From: Minisyncoccota bacterium
GTDB lineage: Bacteria; Patescibacteriota; Minisyncoccia; Moranbacterales; GCA-2747515
Direction of reading: 5' to 3'
Length of the DNA: 24,391 bases
Assembly (NCBI GenBank): GCA_938034715.1
Contig: CALHMM010000076.1
Location: forward strand, 1 to 24,391
Shown: in pieces, positions 14,380 through 22,233 of the stretch
How positions within the stretch are numbered: the first letter of the stretch is position 1
How the letters are laid out: each line of letters begins with the position of its first letter
Position numbers and translations under genes: made by a program
The notes under the pieces: generated by a model
Databases searched by the model: none
What the model saw: only the letters and a program-made list of their open reading frames with translations
Told to the model about the DNA's origin: nothing

Positions 14380-14727
14380 ATGAATACTACTCGAAATGAA
14401 AAACGAAGACACCGCACAAGACGCATCCGTGCTCGCGTGATCGGTAGTGCTACAAAGCCACGTCTGAGCGTCTTTCGCTCATTAACAGGTTTTAGCGCAC
14501 AGATCATAGATGATAGTGCTGGTAAGACACTTGTAAGTGCTAGTTTGCACGATGTGAAAGGAGCAAAAAATACCGTTGATGGTGCCGTGAGCGTAGGAGA
14601 AGCACTTGCAAAAAAAGCTAGTGCAGCTGGTGTGACTGACGTCATCTTTGACCGATCAGGTTATAAATATCACGGAAAGGTTAAGGCTTTTGCTGATGCT
14701 GCACGAAAAAGTGGCTTGAAATTTTAA
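14380..14727 (+). CDS. rplR: 50S ribosomal protein L18
   Basis: Binds 5S rRNA with L5 in the central protuberance. 115 aa, normal. The basic N-terminal tail RRHRTRRIRARVIG is followed by KPRLSVFRSLTGFSAQIIDD. The C-terminal VIFDRSGYKYHGKVKAFADA is the family hallmark. The upstream gap is 45 nt. Confidence 0.98.
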   Translation: MNTTRNEKRRHRTRRIRARVIGSATKPRLSVFRSLTGFSAQIIDDSAGKTLVSASLHDVKGAKNTVDGAVSVGEALAKKASAAGVTDVIFDRSGYKYHGKVKAFADAARKSGLKF

Positions 14728-14748
14728 AATAACTAACGTTATATCTGT

Positions 14749-15606
14749 ATGATGCCCAACAACAATCGTAAAAAAGGTCGCGGACAGCGGAAAGAGAAAC
14801 CAGAGTTTGAGCAGAAGTTGCTTGATCTTGCGCGTGTTACACGTGTAGTTAAAGGTGGACGCCGATTTCGTTTCCGAGCTACTGTTGTGGCAGGTAATCG
14901 TAAAGGTAAAGTTGGTGTCGGTGTCGCAAAAGGTTCTGATGTTTCACAGGCAATACAAAAAGCGTTTGCTGATGCTCGTAAGAATATGATTACTGTGAAT
15001 TTGGCAGGAAATACTATTTCTCATCAGATTATGAAGAAGCAAGGAGCTGCAAAGGTTTTCCTTAATCCAGCGCCAGAAGGGCGAGGGATTATCGCTGGTG
15101 GAGCAGTGAGAACTGTGGTAGACCTCTTGGGTGTGAAAGACATCGTGAGTAAGTCTATGGGGACTGCTAATAAGCTCAATGTAGCTCGTGCTACTGTTGC
15201 TGCTCTCGCTGATATTGCTGAGCCACGAGAATCTGATAAGAAAAAGGAAGTTGAGCAAGAGAAATCTCCTGCAAAGACTGTAAAGAAATCAGAAAAAGAA
15301 ACTAAGGCTAAGTCTGCAGTAAGTTCTGTGAAAGCAAAGACTACACCAAAAGACGCATCAGGTGATGATCTAACAAAGATTGAGGGGATCGGGCCAAAGA
15401 TCGCAGAAGCTCTTAATATTGGCGGACTTAAGACTTTCACGGATGTTTCAAATGCGACACCAAAGTTTATCAGTGAGTTGATCGAGGGTATTCGCGGAAA
15501 TCATGAGCCTGCTACATGGCCAAAGCAATCAAGCTTGGCGGCTGAAGGGAAATGGGACGAACTAAAAGATCTTCAGGATAAACTAGACGGTGGCAGGGAG
15601 AAATAA
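14749..15606 (+). CDS. rpsE: 30S ribosomal protein S5 fused to a C-terminal helix-hairpin-helix domain
   Basis: S5 works at the mRNA entry and in decoding fidelity. Residues 1 to about 165 are a normal S5: the double-stranded RNA-binding part includes VTRVVKGGRRFRFRATVV and GNRKGKVGVGVAKGSDV, followed by NPAPEGRGIIAGGAVRTV. A Lys/Glu/Ser-rich linker (about 166-205) leads to a ~80-residue domain (206-285) beginning DDLTKIEGIGPKIAEALN, the same domain that ends L22. Total 285 aa against ~165 for E. coli. rplO follows directly, with no rpmD between. Confidence 0.96.
   Translation: MMPNNNRKKGRGQRKEKPEFEQKLLDLARVTRVVKGGRRFRFRATVVAGNRKGKVGVGVAKGSDVSQAIQKAFADARKNMITVNLAGNTISHQIMKKQGAAKVFLNPAPEGRGIIAGGAVRTVVDLLGVKDIVSKSMGTANKLNVARATVAALADIAEPRESDKKKEVEQEKSPAKTVKKSEKETKAKSAVSSVKAKTTPKDASGDDLTKIEGIGPKIAEALNIGGLKTFTDVSNATPKFISELIEGIRGNHEPATWPKQSSLAAEGKWDELKDLQDKLDGGREK
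15364..15603 (+). other. Helix-hairpin-helix domain appended to S5
   Basis: In-frame C-terminal domain of rpsE, about 60% identical to that of rplV, including EGIGPKIAE, H-P-TWP-Q and the final LDGG. Nucleotide similarity is also visible around the EGIGPK codons (both read gaggggatcgg). Confidence 0.9.
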
Positions 15607-15653
15607 ATGATCCATCAAAAGGTACTAGAAACTAGATTATATTAGAAAAGCGT

Positions 15654-16136
15654 ATGCAAATTCATGAACTACAAGGTGTCGGGAAGACAAAACGAAAGCG
15701 TGTTGGTCGTGGGGGGAAGCGTGGCACGACTGCAGGACGAGGAACAAAGGGTCAAAAATCTCGTAGTGGTGGTAACGTAGATCCACTGTTTCAAGGAGGA
15801 CGGTCTTCACTTGTCCAGCAAATGAAGAAAAATAGAGGCTTCAAGTCTCCACACGCAGGCCAAAAGGCTCTTTCGCTAACTACTATCGATAGTAATTATG
15901 CTGATGGTGACACTGTCTCACTTGTAAGTCTTAAAGAGAAGAAGCTGATCCGCAATAGAGAATTTAAGAGTGGTGTAAGGCTCGTTGCTGGAGAGCTTAC
16001 AAAAAAACTGGTTTTTGACTATGAAATTTCACTTTCTGCAGCAGCGCGACAAAGTGTCGAGAAGTCTGGCGGTACAATTTCTCCTGAGGTGAAGAAGCCC
16101 GATCTCAAAGCAAGGAAAGTGCCTATTGGGCAATAA
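15654..16136 (+). CDS. rplO: 50S ribosomal protein L15
   Basis: Late-assembly 50S protein. 160 aa with the Gly/Arg/Lys-rich N-terminal extension GRGGKRGTTAGRGTKGQKS, then GGRSSLVQQMKKNRGF. The C-terminal fold ends with the SGGTISPEVKK segment. Last gene of the ribosomal operon; a strong terminator follows, and secY is absent. Confidence 0.96.
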   Translation: MQIHELQGVGKTKRKRVGRGGKRGTTAGRGTKGQKSRSGGNVDPLFQGGRSSLVQQMKKNRGFKSPHAGQKALSLTTIDSNYADGDTVSLVSLKEKKLIRNREFKSGVRLVAGELTKKLVFDYEISLSAAARQSVEKSGGTISPEVKKPDLKARKVPIGQ

Positions 16137-16143
16137 GAGGATG

Positions 16144-16181
16144 ACAAACAAAAAAAACCGCTATGCGGTTTTTTTGTTTGT
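16144..16181 (+). terminator. Terminator of the S10-spc operon, probably bidirectional
   Basis: ACAAAC plus an A run and CCGC (16144-16161) faces GCGG plus a T run and GTTTGT (16165-16181), with a 3-nt loop TAT. The A and T tracts allow termination on either strand, though no minus-strand gene is seen. Confidence 0.92.
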
Positions 16182-16211
16182 GCTGGCTTAGGTTTATCCA
16201 CTGGTTATCTA

Positions 16212-16240
16212 TTGACAAAATATTGAATATAGTAGATGAT
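16212..16240 (+). promoter_or_regulatory. Promoter candidate for the 64-aa ORF
   Basis: Perfect TTGACA (16212-16217), 17-nt spacer and a poor -10 GATGAT (16235-16240). Located just after the operon terminator and ~30 nt before ATG 16269. Confidence 0.4.
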
Positions 16241-16268
16241 ATCAAGTTAGATCTTTTAATGAAATATT

Positions 16269-16463
16269 ATGTTTGTAAACTGGCTAAAGTCTAAGGAACC
16301 TGTCAGAAAGCGACAAGTTAATGATGATCTTTGTCAAAAGATTATAATGCTTCATGGTGTTGCGCTTTCGATGCGGCAGAAGAAAGATGAAGAATCCGAG
16401 GAAGTGCATGTTTTATCTAGAAGTAGGGATCTTGTCTCTCGGGCAGCAAGAATCTTGCAGTAA
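16269..16463 (+). CDS. Small charged protein, 64 aa, unknown function
   Basis: ATG 16269 to TAA 16463, behind its own TTGACA element and before the rlmB promoter. The product starts MFVNWLKSKEPVRKRQVNDD and is rich in Lys, Arg and Glu, with a helical middle (KIIMLHGVALSMRQKKDEES) and no membrane segment or motif I recognise. No Shine-Dalgarno. Its intact frame and independent signals make it plausible as a gene. Confidence 0.5.
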   Translation: MFVNWLKSKEPVRKRQVNDDLCQKIIMLHGVALSMRQKKDEESEEVHVLSRSRDLVSRAARILQ

Positions 16464-16512
16464 AAAAGGTTGAGGCTTCCATGCATCATTGACAAGCAAA
16501 GGAATTTTTTTG

Positions 16513-16541
16513 TGGACAATATGCTGCAAATGTAGTAGTAT
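16513..16541 (+). promoter_or_regulatory. rlmB promoter
   Basis: TGGACA (16513-16518), 17-nt spacer, TAGTAT (16536-16541). Predicted start is near 16548, giving a leader of only about 12-30 nt. Another TTGACA at 16489-16494 has no matching -10. Confidence 0.55.
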
Positions 16542-16577
16542 TTATCCATCGTAGTTTTGATGTCTTACCCTTATATT

Positions 16578-17372
16578 ATGAAAAAATTTAATCAATCTCG
16601 AGGTTTTTATATCTATGGTAAGAATGCTGTAGAAGAATCAATTATTGCAGATCCTTCAAAGATCGCGGAGGTCTTTTTTGTACAGGATGAAAAGGGCAAG
16701 TCCATTAAGGGCGTTGACGAGATTGTGTCCACAGCGAAATCAAACGGTATCCGTATGCAGACAATTGATGGTAAGAAACAGCAACGTTTGGTGGGTGATG
16801 CACATACGCAAGGGGTAATCGCTTATTATACTGGATTTTCTTATTCACACTTCAGTGATCTCTTAGAGAATATCGCAGATCGCCAGGATAGTTGTGTGTT
16901 GGTACTCGATGGTGTGGAGGATGTACAGAATTTTGGTGCAATTATCCGTACTGCGGTGGCAGTTGGTGTGGATGCAGTGTTTGTCTCTGATTTTCATCAA
17001 GCGCCTGTGAGTGGTGGTACGTTTAAAACCTCGGCAGGAACTATTGGAAAAGTGCCGATTATACAGTTTGCTGGGATGGGACAAGTTATGGAGGATTTGA
17101 AAAAAAATGATTTTTGGCTTTACGGTGTGGATATGCCAGATGAAGAATCTGAAAAGGCAAATCCTTATCCTGCAGGAAATATATGGCAGCAGAAATTTGA
17201 TGGGCGTTGCGCGATCATTGTCGGCGGTGAAGGCAAGGGAATTTCACAAAAGGCGAAAGAAAAATGTGATTTTATTGCGCCGATTCCGATGACTAGCGGT
17301 GTAGAGTCACTCAACGTTTCTGTGGCTACTGCTGTAGCACTGTATGAGTGGAAAAGGCAGCAAATGTGTTAA
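16578..17372 (+). CDS. rlmB: SpoU-family rRNA 2'-O-methyltransferase, RlmB-like
   Basis: SPOUT-class enzyme that methylates the ribose of 23S rRNA (G2251 in E. coli) using SAM. 264 aa. The N-terminal substrate domain starts FYIYGKNAVEES. The SpoU motifs are in order: motif 1 LDGVEDVQNFGAIIRTA, motif 2 IVGGEGKGIS from about residue 214, and motif 3 with VESLNVSVATAVALYEW around 242-258, containing the SLN of the knotted SAM site. RlmB is the best match, but related TrmH/TsnR specificities cannot be excluded. In-frame starts at 16557 (TTG) and 16560 (ATG) are alternatives; none has a Shine-Dalgarno. Confidence 0.88.
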   Translation: MKKFNQSRGFYIYGKNAVEESIIADPSKIAEVFFVQDEKGKSIKGVDEIVSTAKSNGIRMQTIDGKKQQRLVGDAHTQGVIAYYTGFSYSHFSDLLENIADRQDSCVLVLDGVEDVQNFGAIIRTAVAVGVDAVFVSDFHQAPVSGGTFKTSAGTIGKVPIIQFAGMGQVMEDLKKNDFWLYGVDMPDEESEKANPYPAGNIWQQKFDGRCAIIVGGEGKGISQKAKEKCDFIAPIPMTSGVESLNVSVATAVALYEWKRQQMC

Positions 17373-17406
17373 TCTTTCTCGTTTGTCGGTTACAGATCTG
17401 AGTAAA

Positions 17407-17434
17407 GCATGATCTCTTGTGGATCGTGTTTTTT
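17407..17434 (+). terminator. Intrinsic terminator after rlmB
   Basis: CATGATC (17408-17414) pairs with GATCGTG (17422-17428), including one T-G pair, with a 7-nt loop, followed by six T. Confidence 0.8.
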
Positions 17435-17513
17435 GTTGCCTTTTGGCTCTAGCTCATTTGAAAAGTGAATTTATGATATGATAGGTGTATATTAATATGA
17501 TAATTTTCCTTCT

Positions 17514-18950
17514 ATGGTTTCGGATGTAAAGAAAACAAAAATTGTAGCAACGATTGGACCTGCTTCTGAGAGTGTAAGTACTTTGGAAAAGATGATTAAA
17601 GCTGGACTAAATGTGACGAGGATTAATTTTTCTCATGGCGATCATCAGAGCGCTGGAGCACAAATTAAAAATGTGCGTACCGCAGCTGCAAAGACCGGCA
17701 AAACGATTTCTATTTTACAAGATTTATCAGGACCAAAAATCCGTACAGGAGATTTCGAGGGTGGTGAAACAAAGCTCAAAAGAGGATCTGTTGTCGAAAT
17801 AACAGTAAAGAAGATCCTAGGAAGTGCTCTAAAGTTTTCCGTAAACTACCCAAAGCTCTTGAAAGATGTAGAAGTGGGACAGAGGATTTTGATCAATGAT
17901 GGAAAGCAGAGTGTTAAGGTGATTTCAATAGGCAAGGAATCACTCAAGGCAAAAGTGATTTATGGTGGAACTGTTCGTTCGCGGCGCGGCGTTAATTTGC
18001 CTGACTCACATTTGACGATTAGTTCGATTACAGTCAAAGATAAGAAGGATTTGGCATATGGTGTTTCACAGGATGTTGATTTTGTGGCGATGAGCTTTGT
18101 GCGTAGTGCTGATGATGTTGTAGCCTTGAAGAAGCTTCTTAGCAAGCATAAGTCAAAAGCGAGGGTGATCGCAAAAATTGAGACGCCGCGCGCTGTAGCG
18201 TCTTTTGATGAGATTTTGGCGGTGACAGATGGTGTGATGGTGGCGCGTGGTGATATGGCTGTAGAGATCGGTACACAAAAGGTGCCTGCTGTGCAAGAAA
18301 TGATCATCAGGAAGTGTACAAAGGTAGGGAAGCCAGCGATCGTCGCTACGCAAATGCTTGAATCGATGATTCATGCTCCTGTACCAACGCGAGCAGAGGT
18401 TACTGATGTTTCTCACGCTGTTTATACTGGCGCTGACGCCGTGATGCTTAGTGAGGAATCAGCAATGGGAGAGTATCCAGTAGAGACTGTTTCTATGATG
18501 AGTAGTATCGCTGTCGAAGCGGAACAGATGATTGATCACAAAAATTTCAATGCAAGAGGGGATCGTGAAGAGGACTCACAACCAAAAAGAATTGATGATG
18601 TCATTTCACGGTATGCTGTGAAGACTGCTTATGATATAGATGCAAAGGTAATCATCGCTCTTACAGAGAGTGGGCAGACTGCGCGTTTGGTCTCACGATA
18701 CAAGCCGTCACAGAAGATTCTCGTAATTTCATCTCAGGCGAAAACACTTCAGCAGACCAATCTCTCATATGGAGCATTTCCGTTGGCTACAGATCATAAC
18801 TTCAAAAACATTTCTGATGTTGTGACTTTTGCAAAGGAAATCGTAAAAAAGCACACAATTGCCAAGAAGGGTGATCGTGTTGTCGTGGCGGTTGGTGTGC
18901 CATTTGGAAAGAGTGGTGGGACAAATACTGTTCACGCTATAGAAATTTAG
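17514..18950 (+). CDS. pyk: Pyruvate kinase
   Basis: Converts phosphoenolpyruvate and ADP to pyruvate and ATP, the last ATP-yielding glycolytic step. 478 aa, normal for bacteria. Seen in order: TKIVATIGPASES, NFSHGDH (38-44), LQDLSGPKIRTG, the B domain, the catalytic-Lys motif VIAKIETPRAV, the Mg-binding VMVARGDMAVEIG, and ATQMLESM followed by PTRAEVTDVSHAV. The usual MLSGETA is MLSEESA here, a substitution near but not in the metal site. The C-terminal domain is intact. AT-rich sequence with TATGAT-like boxes precedes it, but I cannot fix a promoter. Confidence 0.97.
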   Translation: MVSDVKKTKIVATIGPASESVSTLEKMIKAGLNVTRINFSHGDHQSAGAQIKNVRTAAAKTGKTISILQDLSGPKIRTGDFEGGETKLKRGSVVEITVKKILGSALKFSVNYPKLLKDVEVGQRILINDGKQSVKVISIGKESLKAKVIYGGTVRSRRGVNLPDSHLTISSITVKDKKDLAYGVSQDVDFVAMSFVRSADDVVALKKLLSKHKSKARVIAKIETPRAVASFDEILAVTDGVMVARGDMAVEIGTQKVPAVQEMIIRKCTKVGKPAIVATQMLESMIHAPVPTRAEVTDVSHAVYTGADAVMLSEESAMGEYPVETVSMMSSIAVEAEQMIDHKNFNARGDREEDSQPKRIDDVISRYAVKTAYDIDAKVIIALTESGQTARLVSRYKPSQKILVISSQAKTLQQTNLSYGAFPLATDHNFKNISDVVTFAKEIVKKHTIAKKGDRVVVAVGVPFGKSGGTNTVHAIEI

Positions 18951-18961
18951 TAAATTGTTTT

Positions 18962-19711
18962 ATGAATGCAAATTTTGTTTCAGTTATTATCGCGATTATT
19001 GCAACTGCAGGTCTGTGTTTTGGTTTGGTCGGATTTTTTGATACGGCTCCTTCGCAGGCGCAACTGCATCCAAATGAAAGTGCGCGGACAATTTCTGTTT
19101 CTGGTACTGCAGAGCAGCTTGTTCAGCCAGATACAGCTTCTCTGACTTTTCGTATTTCTCAGAAATCTCCAACAATCGAAGCGGCTACTAATTCTGTAAA
19201 TACGCGTACATCTACATTACTTGGATTTTTGCGAGAGTTTGGTATCGAAGATACTGATATGAAGACATTGAGTTATAACGTAAATCCTGAGTATCGATAT
19301 GAGGGAGAATTTCGGAATCGGAAGTCAGATGGGTACCGCGTAAATCAATTGATGCAGATAAAGATTCGTGATTTAGATAATGTGGAGTCGGTTTTGACGA
19401 GGATTGGTGAGATTGAGATCGATAATCTTTCTGGTCCTAATTTTTTCATCGATGATGATGAAATGATTAAGGCTGGGCTTCGTAAACAAGCAATCGCTAA
19501 CGCAAAAGAAAAAGCTGCAGTTCTCGGTAAGGATTTAGGTGTTCGTTTGCGAAATATCGTTGGATTCCATGAAGGTGGGTCGCCGGCTTCTTATGATTAC
19601 GCACGCTCTAAAGGGTTTGGCCTCGCCAGCGATGAGCAAGTAGAAGCAGAGATTCCGGCTGGTGAGAATTTGCTTCGTGCTTCCGTTATGCTTGAATTTG
19701 AAATTGAGTGA
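18962..19711 (+). CDS. SIMPL-domain (DUF541, YggE-like) exported protein
   Basis: 249 aa. The N-terminal hydrophobic segment (about 5-26) followed by small residues (PSQAQ) suggests a signal peptide or anchor. The SIMPL domain then runs from ISVSGTAEQLVQPDTASLTF to the C-terminal LLRASVMLEFEIE, including LSYNVNPEYRYEGEFR and IANAKEKAAVLGKDLGV. The family is broadly conserved and poorly understood; members are linked to oxidative stress and cell-surface roles. It starts 11 nt after pyk, so the two are probably co-transcribed. The stop is TGA. Confidence 0.88.
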   Translation: MNANFVSVIIAIIATAGLCFGLVGFFDTAPSQAQLHPNESARTISVSGTAEQLVQPDTASLTFRISQKSPTIEAATNSVNTRTSTLLGFLREFGIEDTDMKTLSYNVNPEYRYEGEFRNRKSDGYRVNQLMQIKIRDLDNVESVLTRIGEIEIDNLSGPNFFIDDDEMIKAGLRKQAIANAKEKAAVLGKDLGVRLRNIVGFHEGGSPASYDYARSKGFGLASDEQVEAEIPAGENLLRASVMLEFEIE

Positions 19712-19760
19712 ATTTGATAGAACTTATGAACCTGGGACATTTCTCCGTTATTTCCTCTAT

Positions 19761-19789
19761 TACTAGGTCATTGTAAGTGTGTTATGATT
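19761..19789 (+). promoter_or_regulatory. Promoter for the 69-aa ORF
   Basis: TTACTA (19761-19766), 17-nt spacer, TATGAT (19784-19789) with TG at 19781-19782, fitting an extended -10. About 50 nt before ATG 19839. Confidence 0.5.
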
Positions 19790-19838
19790 CTCTCATAGTT
19801 CGGAAATGTCTTGGACTACATATGTAAAATAGTGCTTT

Positions 19839-20048
19839 ATGATAAAAGGTGATCCAGAGATTGGTGAAGAGATATGGCTGTCATACAACAAGAATGTTGG
19901 TGCGTTTTATGCTGGTCCTGATACTGTTACTTTTCATGATGAGGATATGACAAGTGATGAAGGTATCAGGCAGGCATTGATCCTGAAATGTGGCGTAGAG
20001 GATCCTGATTCAATAAACCTTGATATGATATACTGGTCTCCTCGTTAA
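19839..20048 (+). CDS. Small acidic protein, 69 aa, unknown function
   Basis: ATG 19839 to TAA 20048, beginning MIKGDPEIGEEIWLSYNKNV. Acidic, aromatic-rich and apparently soluble, with one Cys and no recognised motif. It has its own promoter candidate and lies between the pyk-SIMPL pair and pepO. The composition is protein-like (well spread charged and hydrophobic residues), so I think it is a real orphan gene. Confidence 0.6.
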   Translation: MIKGDPEIGEEIWLSYNKNVGAFYAGPDTVTFHDEDMTSDEGIRQALILKCGVEDPDSINLDMIYWSPR

Positions 20049-20083
20049 ATTTTTTTCGTTTGGCATATTTCCTGATACGTTTC

Positions 20084-20135
20084 ACAGTATTTATTGACAA
20101 CACAGGCAAACATATCTCTTAGAAATACTGTTTGC
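20084..20135 (+). promoter_or_regulatory. Overlapping inverted repeats upstream of pepO
   Basis: ACAGTATTT (20084-20092) can pair with AAATACTGT (20123-20131), while GCAAACA (20106-20112) can pair with TGTTTGC (20129-20135). The two share TGT (20129-20131), so in RNA they are mutually exclusive. A TTGACA (20094-20099) lies inside. A further TTGACT at 20172-20177 with TGTATT at 20196 is a weak promoter candidate nearer pepO. Confidence 0.35.
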
Positions 20136-20224
20136 GCTTGAGTTTTACTCGAATGAAAACATCTTTACTCTTTGACTAGCTCTCGTATTTACTACTGTAT
20201 TCAAAAATTATTATTAATACTTCT

Positions 20225-22177
20225 ATGAATTATTTTGACAGAAAAAACTTGAACGAATCGATTTCTCCTGGGGAGGATTTTTTTCATTATGCTATTGGTG
20301 GGTGGATAAAGAAAAATCCTATTCCTGCCGAAAAGGCTCGGTGGAGTAATTTTGATGTGTTGCATGAAGCAAATCAACAGAAGCTCAAAGTGATCATGGC
20401 TGAACTTAAAAAGAAAAAGAAAGTGCAGCCTTATGAAGCTCTTGTCAAGGATTTTTACTTTTCTGGCATGAGTAAGAAGAGAGAAAAACTTGGCATCGCA
20501 CCACTAGCTGAACTTTTGCACGATGTACAGAGTGTTGAGACGGAACAGGAGTTTCTTTCGCAGGTAGGATTTGCTCATGCACTTGGCGTAAGTGCTTTGT
20601 GGGCACCATTTGTAGAAAGTGACGAGAAAAATAGTGCTGTGCAAGCGCTTTACTTGTATCAGAGTGGACTGAGTATGCCAGATCGAGATTATTATCTTAG
20701 TGCAAAAGAGCCGCAGAGGAAAATTCGCGCATCCTATAAAAAGCATTTCTCTCGTATGGGAAAGTACTTCGAGGGGGTTTCCCGTCAGGCCTTTATACGT
20801 GATGTGATTGCTATTGAAAATTATATCGCTAAGCATTCTCGTACAAAGGTAGAATTGCGAGATGTCCACAAGCAGTATAACAAGATGACACTTACTGCAA
20901 TGAAGAAAAAAGCGCCACACATAGACTGGAAGCTTTATTTTGACGAAATAGGCGCTGACTCTGGTGCGTATTTTATCGTTGGTCAGCCAGAGTATTTCAG
21001 TGCAATAAGTGATGCAATGGAGAAATTTAGCTTAACCCAAAGAAAGCGGTATTTGATATGGCGATTGCTTGTGTCTTTTTCGCCGTATCTCAGTGAGGAC
21101 ATATATAATGATCATTTTACATTTTTCTTGAAAGATTTGATGGATATCGATACACCTCAACCAGCGTGGAAACGCATGCTTTTTAGTACGGATAATCATG
21201 TGGGAGATGCGCTTGGGCAGGTTTTTGTACGCAAGCATTTCACTGAGCAATCACGTGCAGGGGCTCTTGAGCTCGCCGCGACGATTAAGCGTACATTTGC
21301 GTCCAGGGTTAAGGCTTTGGGGTGGATGGAAGAAAAGACAAAGGAAAAAGCGCTTGTGAAATTAAGGAAAATGACTATTAAAATAGGTCATCCAAAGAAA
21401 TTTGAAGTTTATAAAGATCTTACAATCGAACCTGATGATTATTTTGGTAATGTGTGTCGCTCTCGCACATGGGAACATATGAAGCAGATGAAGCGTATCG
21501 GTAAAAAAACAGATCGTGCGAGATGGGAGACGACAGCGCCGACTGTCAATGCGTACTATAACCCACTCAATAATGAGATGATTTATCCTGCAGGTATATT
21601 GCAGCCGCCGTTTTATGACGCGAATGCGCATGATGCTCTCAACTATGGTTGTATCGGAGCTGTGATAGGACATGAGATCACACATGGCTTTGATGATATG
21701 GGGTCACTCTTTGATGAGAAAGGTGATATCAAGAACTGGTGGAGTAAGAAGGATAGAAAGGCTTTTGATTCACTGACAAAGAAAATGATCAACCTCTACG
21801 ATGGGTTTGAAGTCCTCCCAGGCTTAAATACACAAGGTGCACTGACTGTAGGTGAGAATATGGCAGATTTTGGTGGAATTATGATTGCTTATGAAGCATA
21901 TAAATCTACTGCGAGGAAAAAAGGCGAGGATATTACGAAAAAAGGGCCAGATGGATTTACTGGCGAACAACGTTTTTTCCTGGCGTGCGCTGTGATGGAG
22001 GCAGGATCGTGTCGTGAAGCAGAAAGGCGAAGATTGACGATGATTGATCCACATTCTGCGGCGATCTGGCGTGTGAACGGTCCACTTGCGCACGTCGGTG
22101 CATTTTATGGGGCGTTTGATGTGAGAGAGGGTCAGGAAATGTATAGAGACCCAAAGGATCGTATCGTTATCTGGTAA
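20225..22177 (+). CDS. pepO: M13-family zinc endopeptidase, PepO-like
   Basis: Neprilysin-family metallopeptidase that cleaves oligopeptides. 650 aa, usual for PepO. N-terminal signature is SPGEDFFHYAIGGWIKKNPI. The catalytic domain has NAYYNPLNNEMIYPAGILQP, the zinc motif HEITH (483-487) within GAVIGHEITHGFDDMGS, and GENMADFGG (543-551) with Glu544 as third zinc ligand. A C-terminal VNGPLAHVGAFYGAFDV and a W at the end also fit. There is no signal peptide or membrane anchor, so it is probably cytoplasmic, unlike animal neprilysins. The start fits the family N-terminus; no Shine-Dalgarno is visible. Confidence 0.96.
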   Translation: MNYFDRKNLNESISPGEDFFHYAIGGWIKKNPIPAEKARWSNFDVLHEANQQKLKVIMAELKKKKKVQPYEALVKDFYFSGMSKKREKLGIAPLAELLHDVQSVETEQEFLSQVGFAHALGVSALWAPFVESDEKNSAVQALYLYQSGLSMPDRDYYLSAKEPQRKIRASYKKHFSRMGKYFEGVSRQAFIRDVIAIENYIAKHSRTKVELRDVHKQYNKMTLTAMKKKAPHIDWKLYFDEIGADSGAYFIVGQPEYFSAISDAMEKFSLTQRKRYLIWRLLVSFSPYLSEDIYNDHFTFFLKDLMDIDTPQPAWKRMLFSTDNHVGDALGQVFVRKHFTEQSRAGALELAATIKRTFASRVKALGWMEEKTKEKALVKLRKMTIKIGHPKKFEVYKDLTIEPDDYFGNVCRSRTWEHMKQMKRIGKKTDRARWETTAPTVNAYYNPLNNEMIYPAGILQPPFYDANAHDALNYGCIGAVIGHEITHGFDDMGSLFDEKGDIKNWWSKKDRKAFDSLTKKMINLYDGFEVLPGLNTQGALTVGENMADFGGIMIAYEAYKSTARKKGEDITKKGPDGFTGEQRFFLACAVMEAGSCREAERRRLTMIDPHSAAIWRVNGPLAHVGAFYGAFDVREGQEMYRDPKDRIVIW

Positions 22178-22190
22178 ACTGCGCATATTT

Positions 22191-22227
22191 ACAAAAACCC
22201 TTTTTATAAAGAAGGGTTTTTGTTTGT
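22191..22227 (+). terminator. Intrinsic terminator after pepO
   Basis: Twelve perfect base pairs: ACAAAAACCCTT (22191-22202) with AAGGGTTTTTGT (22212-22223), 9-nt loop, T-rich 3' arm. Possibly bidirectional. Confidence 0.92.
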
Positions 22228-22233
22228 AGGGAG

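Noticed and set aside
15024..15440. Minus-strand 138-codon frame inside rpsE
   Set aside because: Antisense shadow of a GC-biased coding frame; the plus-strand S5-HhH product is unmistakable.
19736..19810. Inverted repeat GACATTT/AAATGTC around the promoter of the 69-aa ORF
   Set aside because: Only seven pairs with a long, unequal interval; no better than expected in AT-rich DNA.
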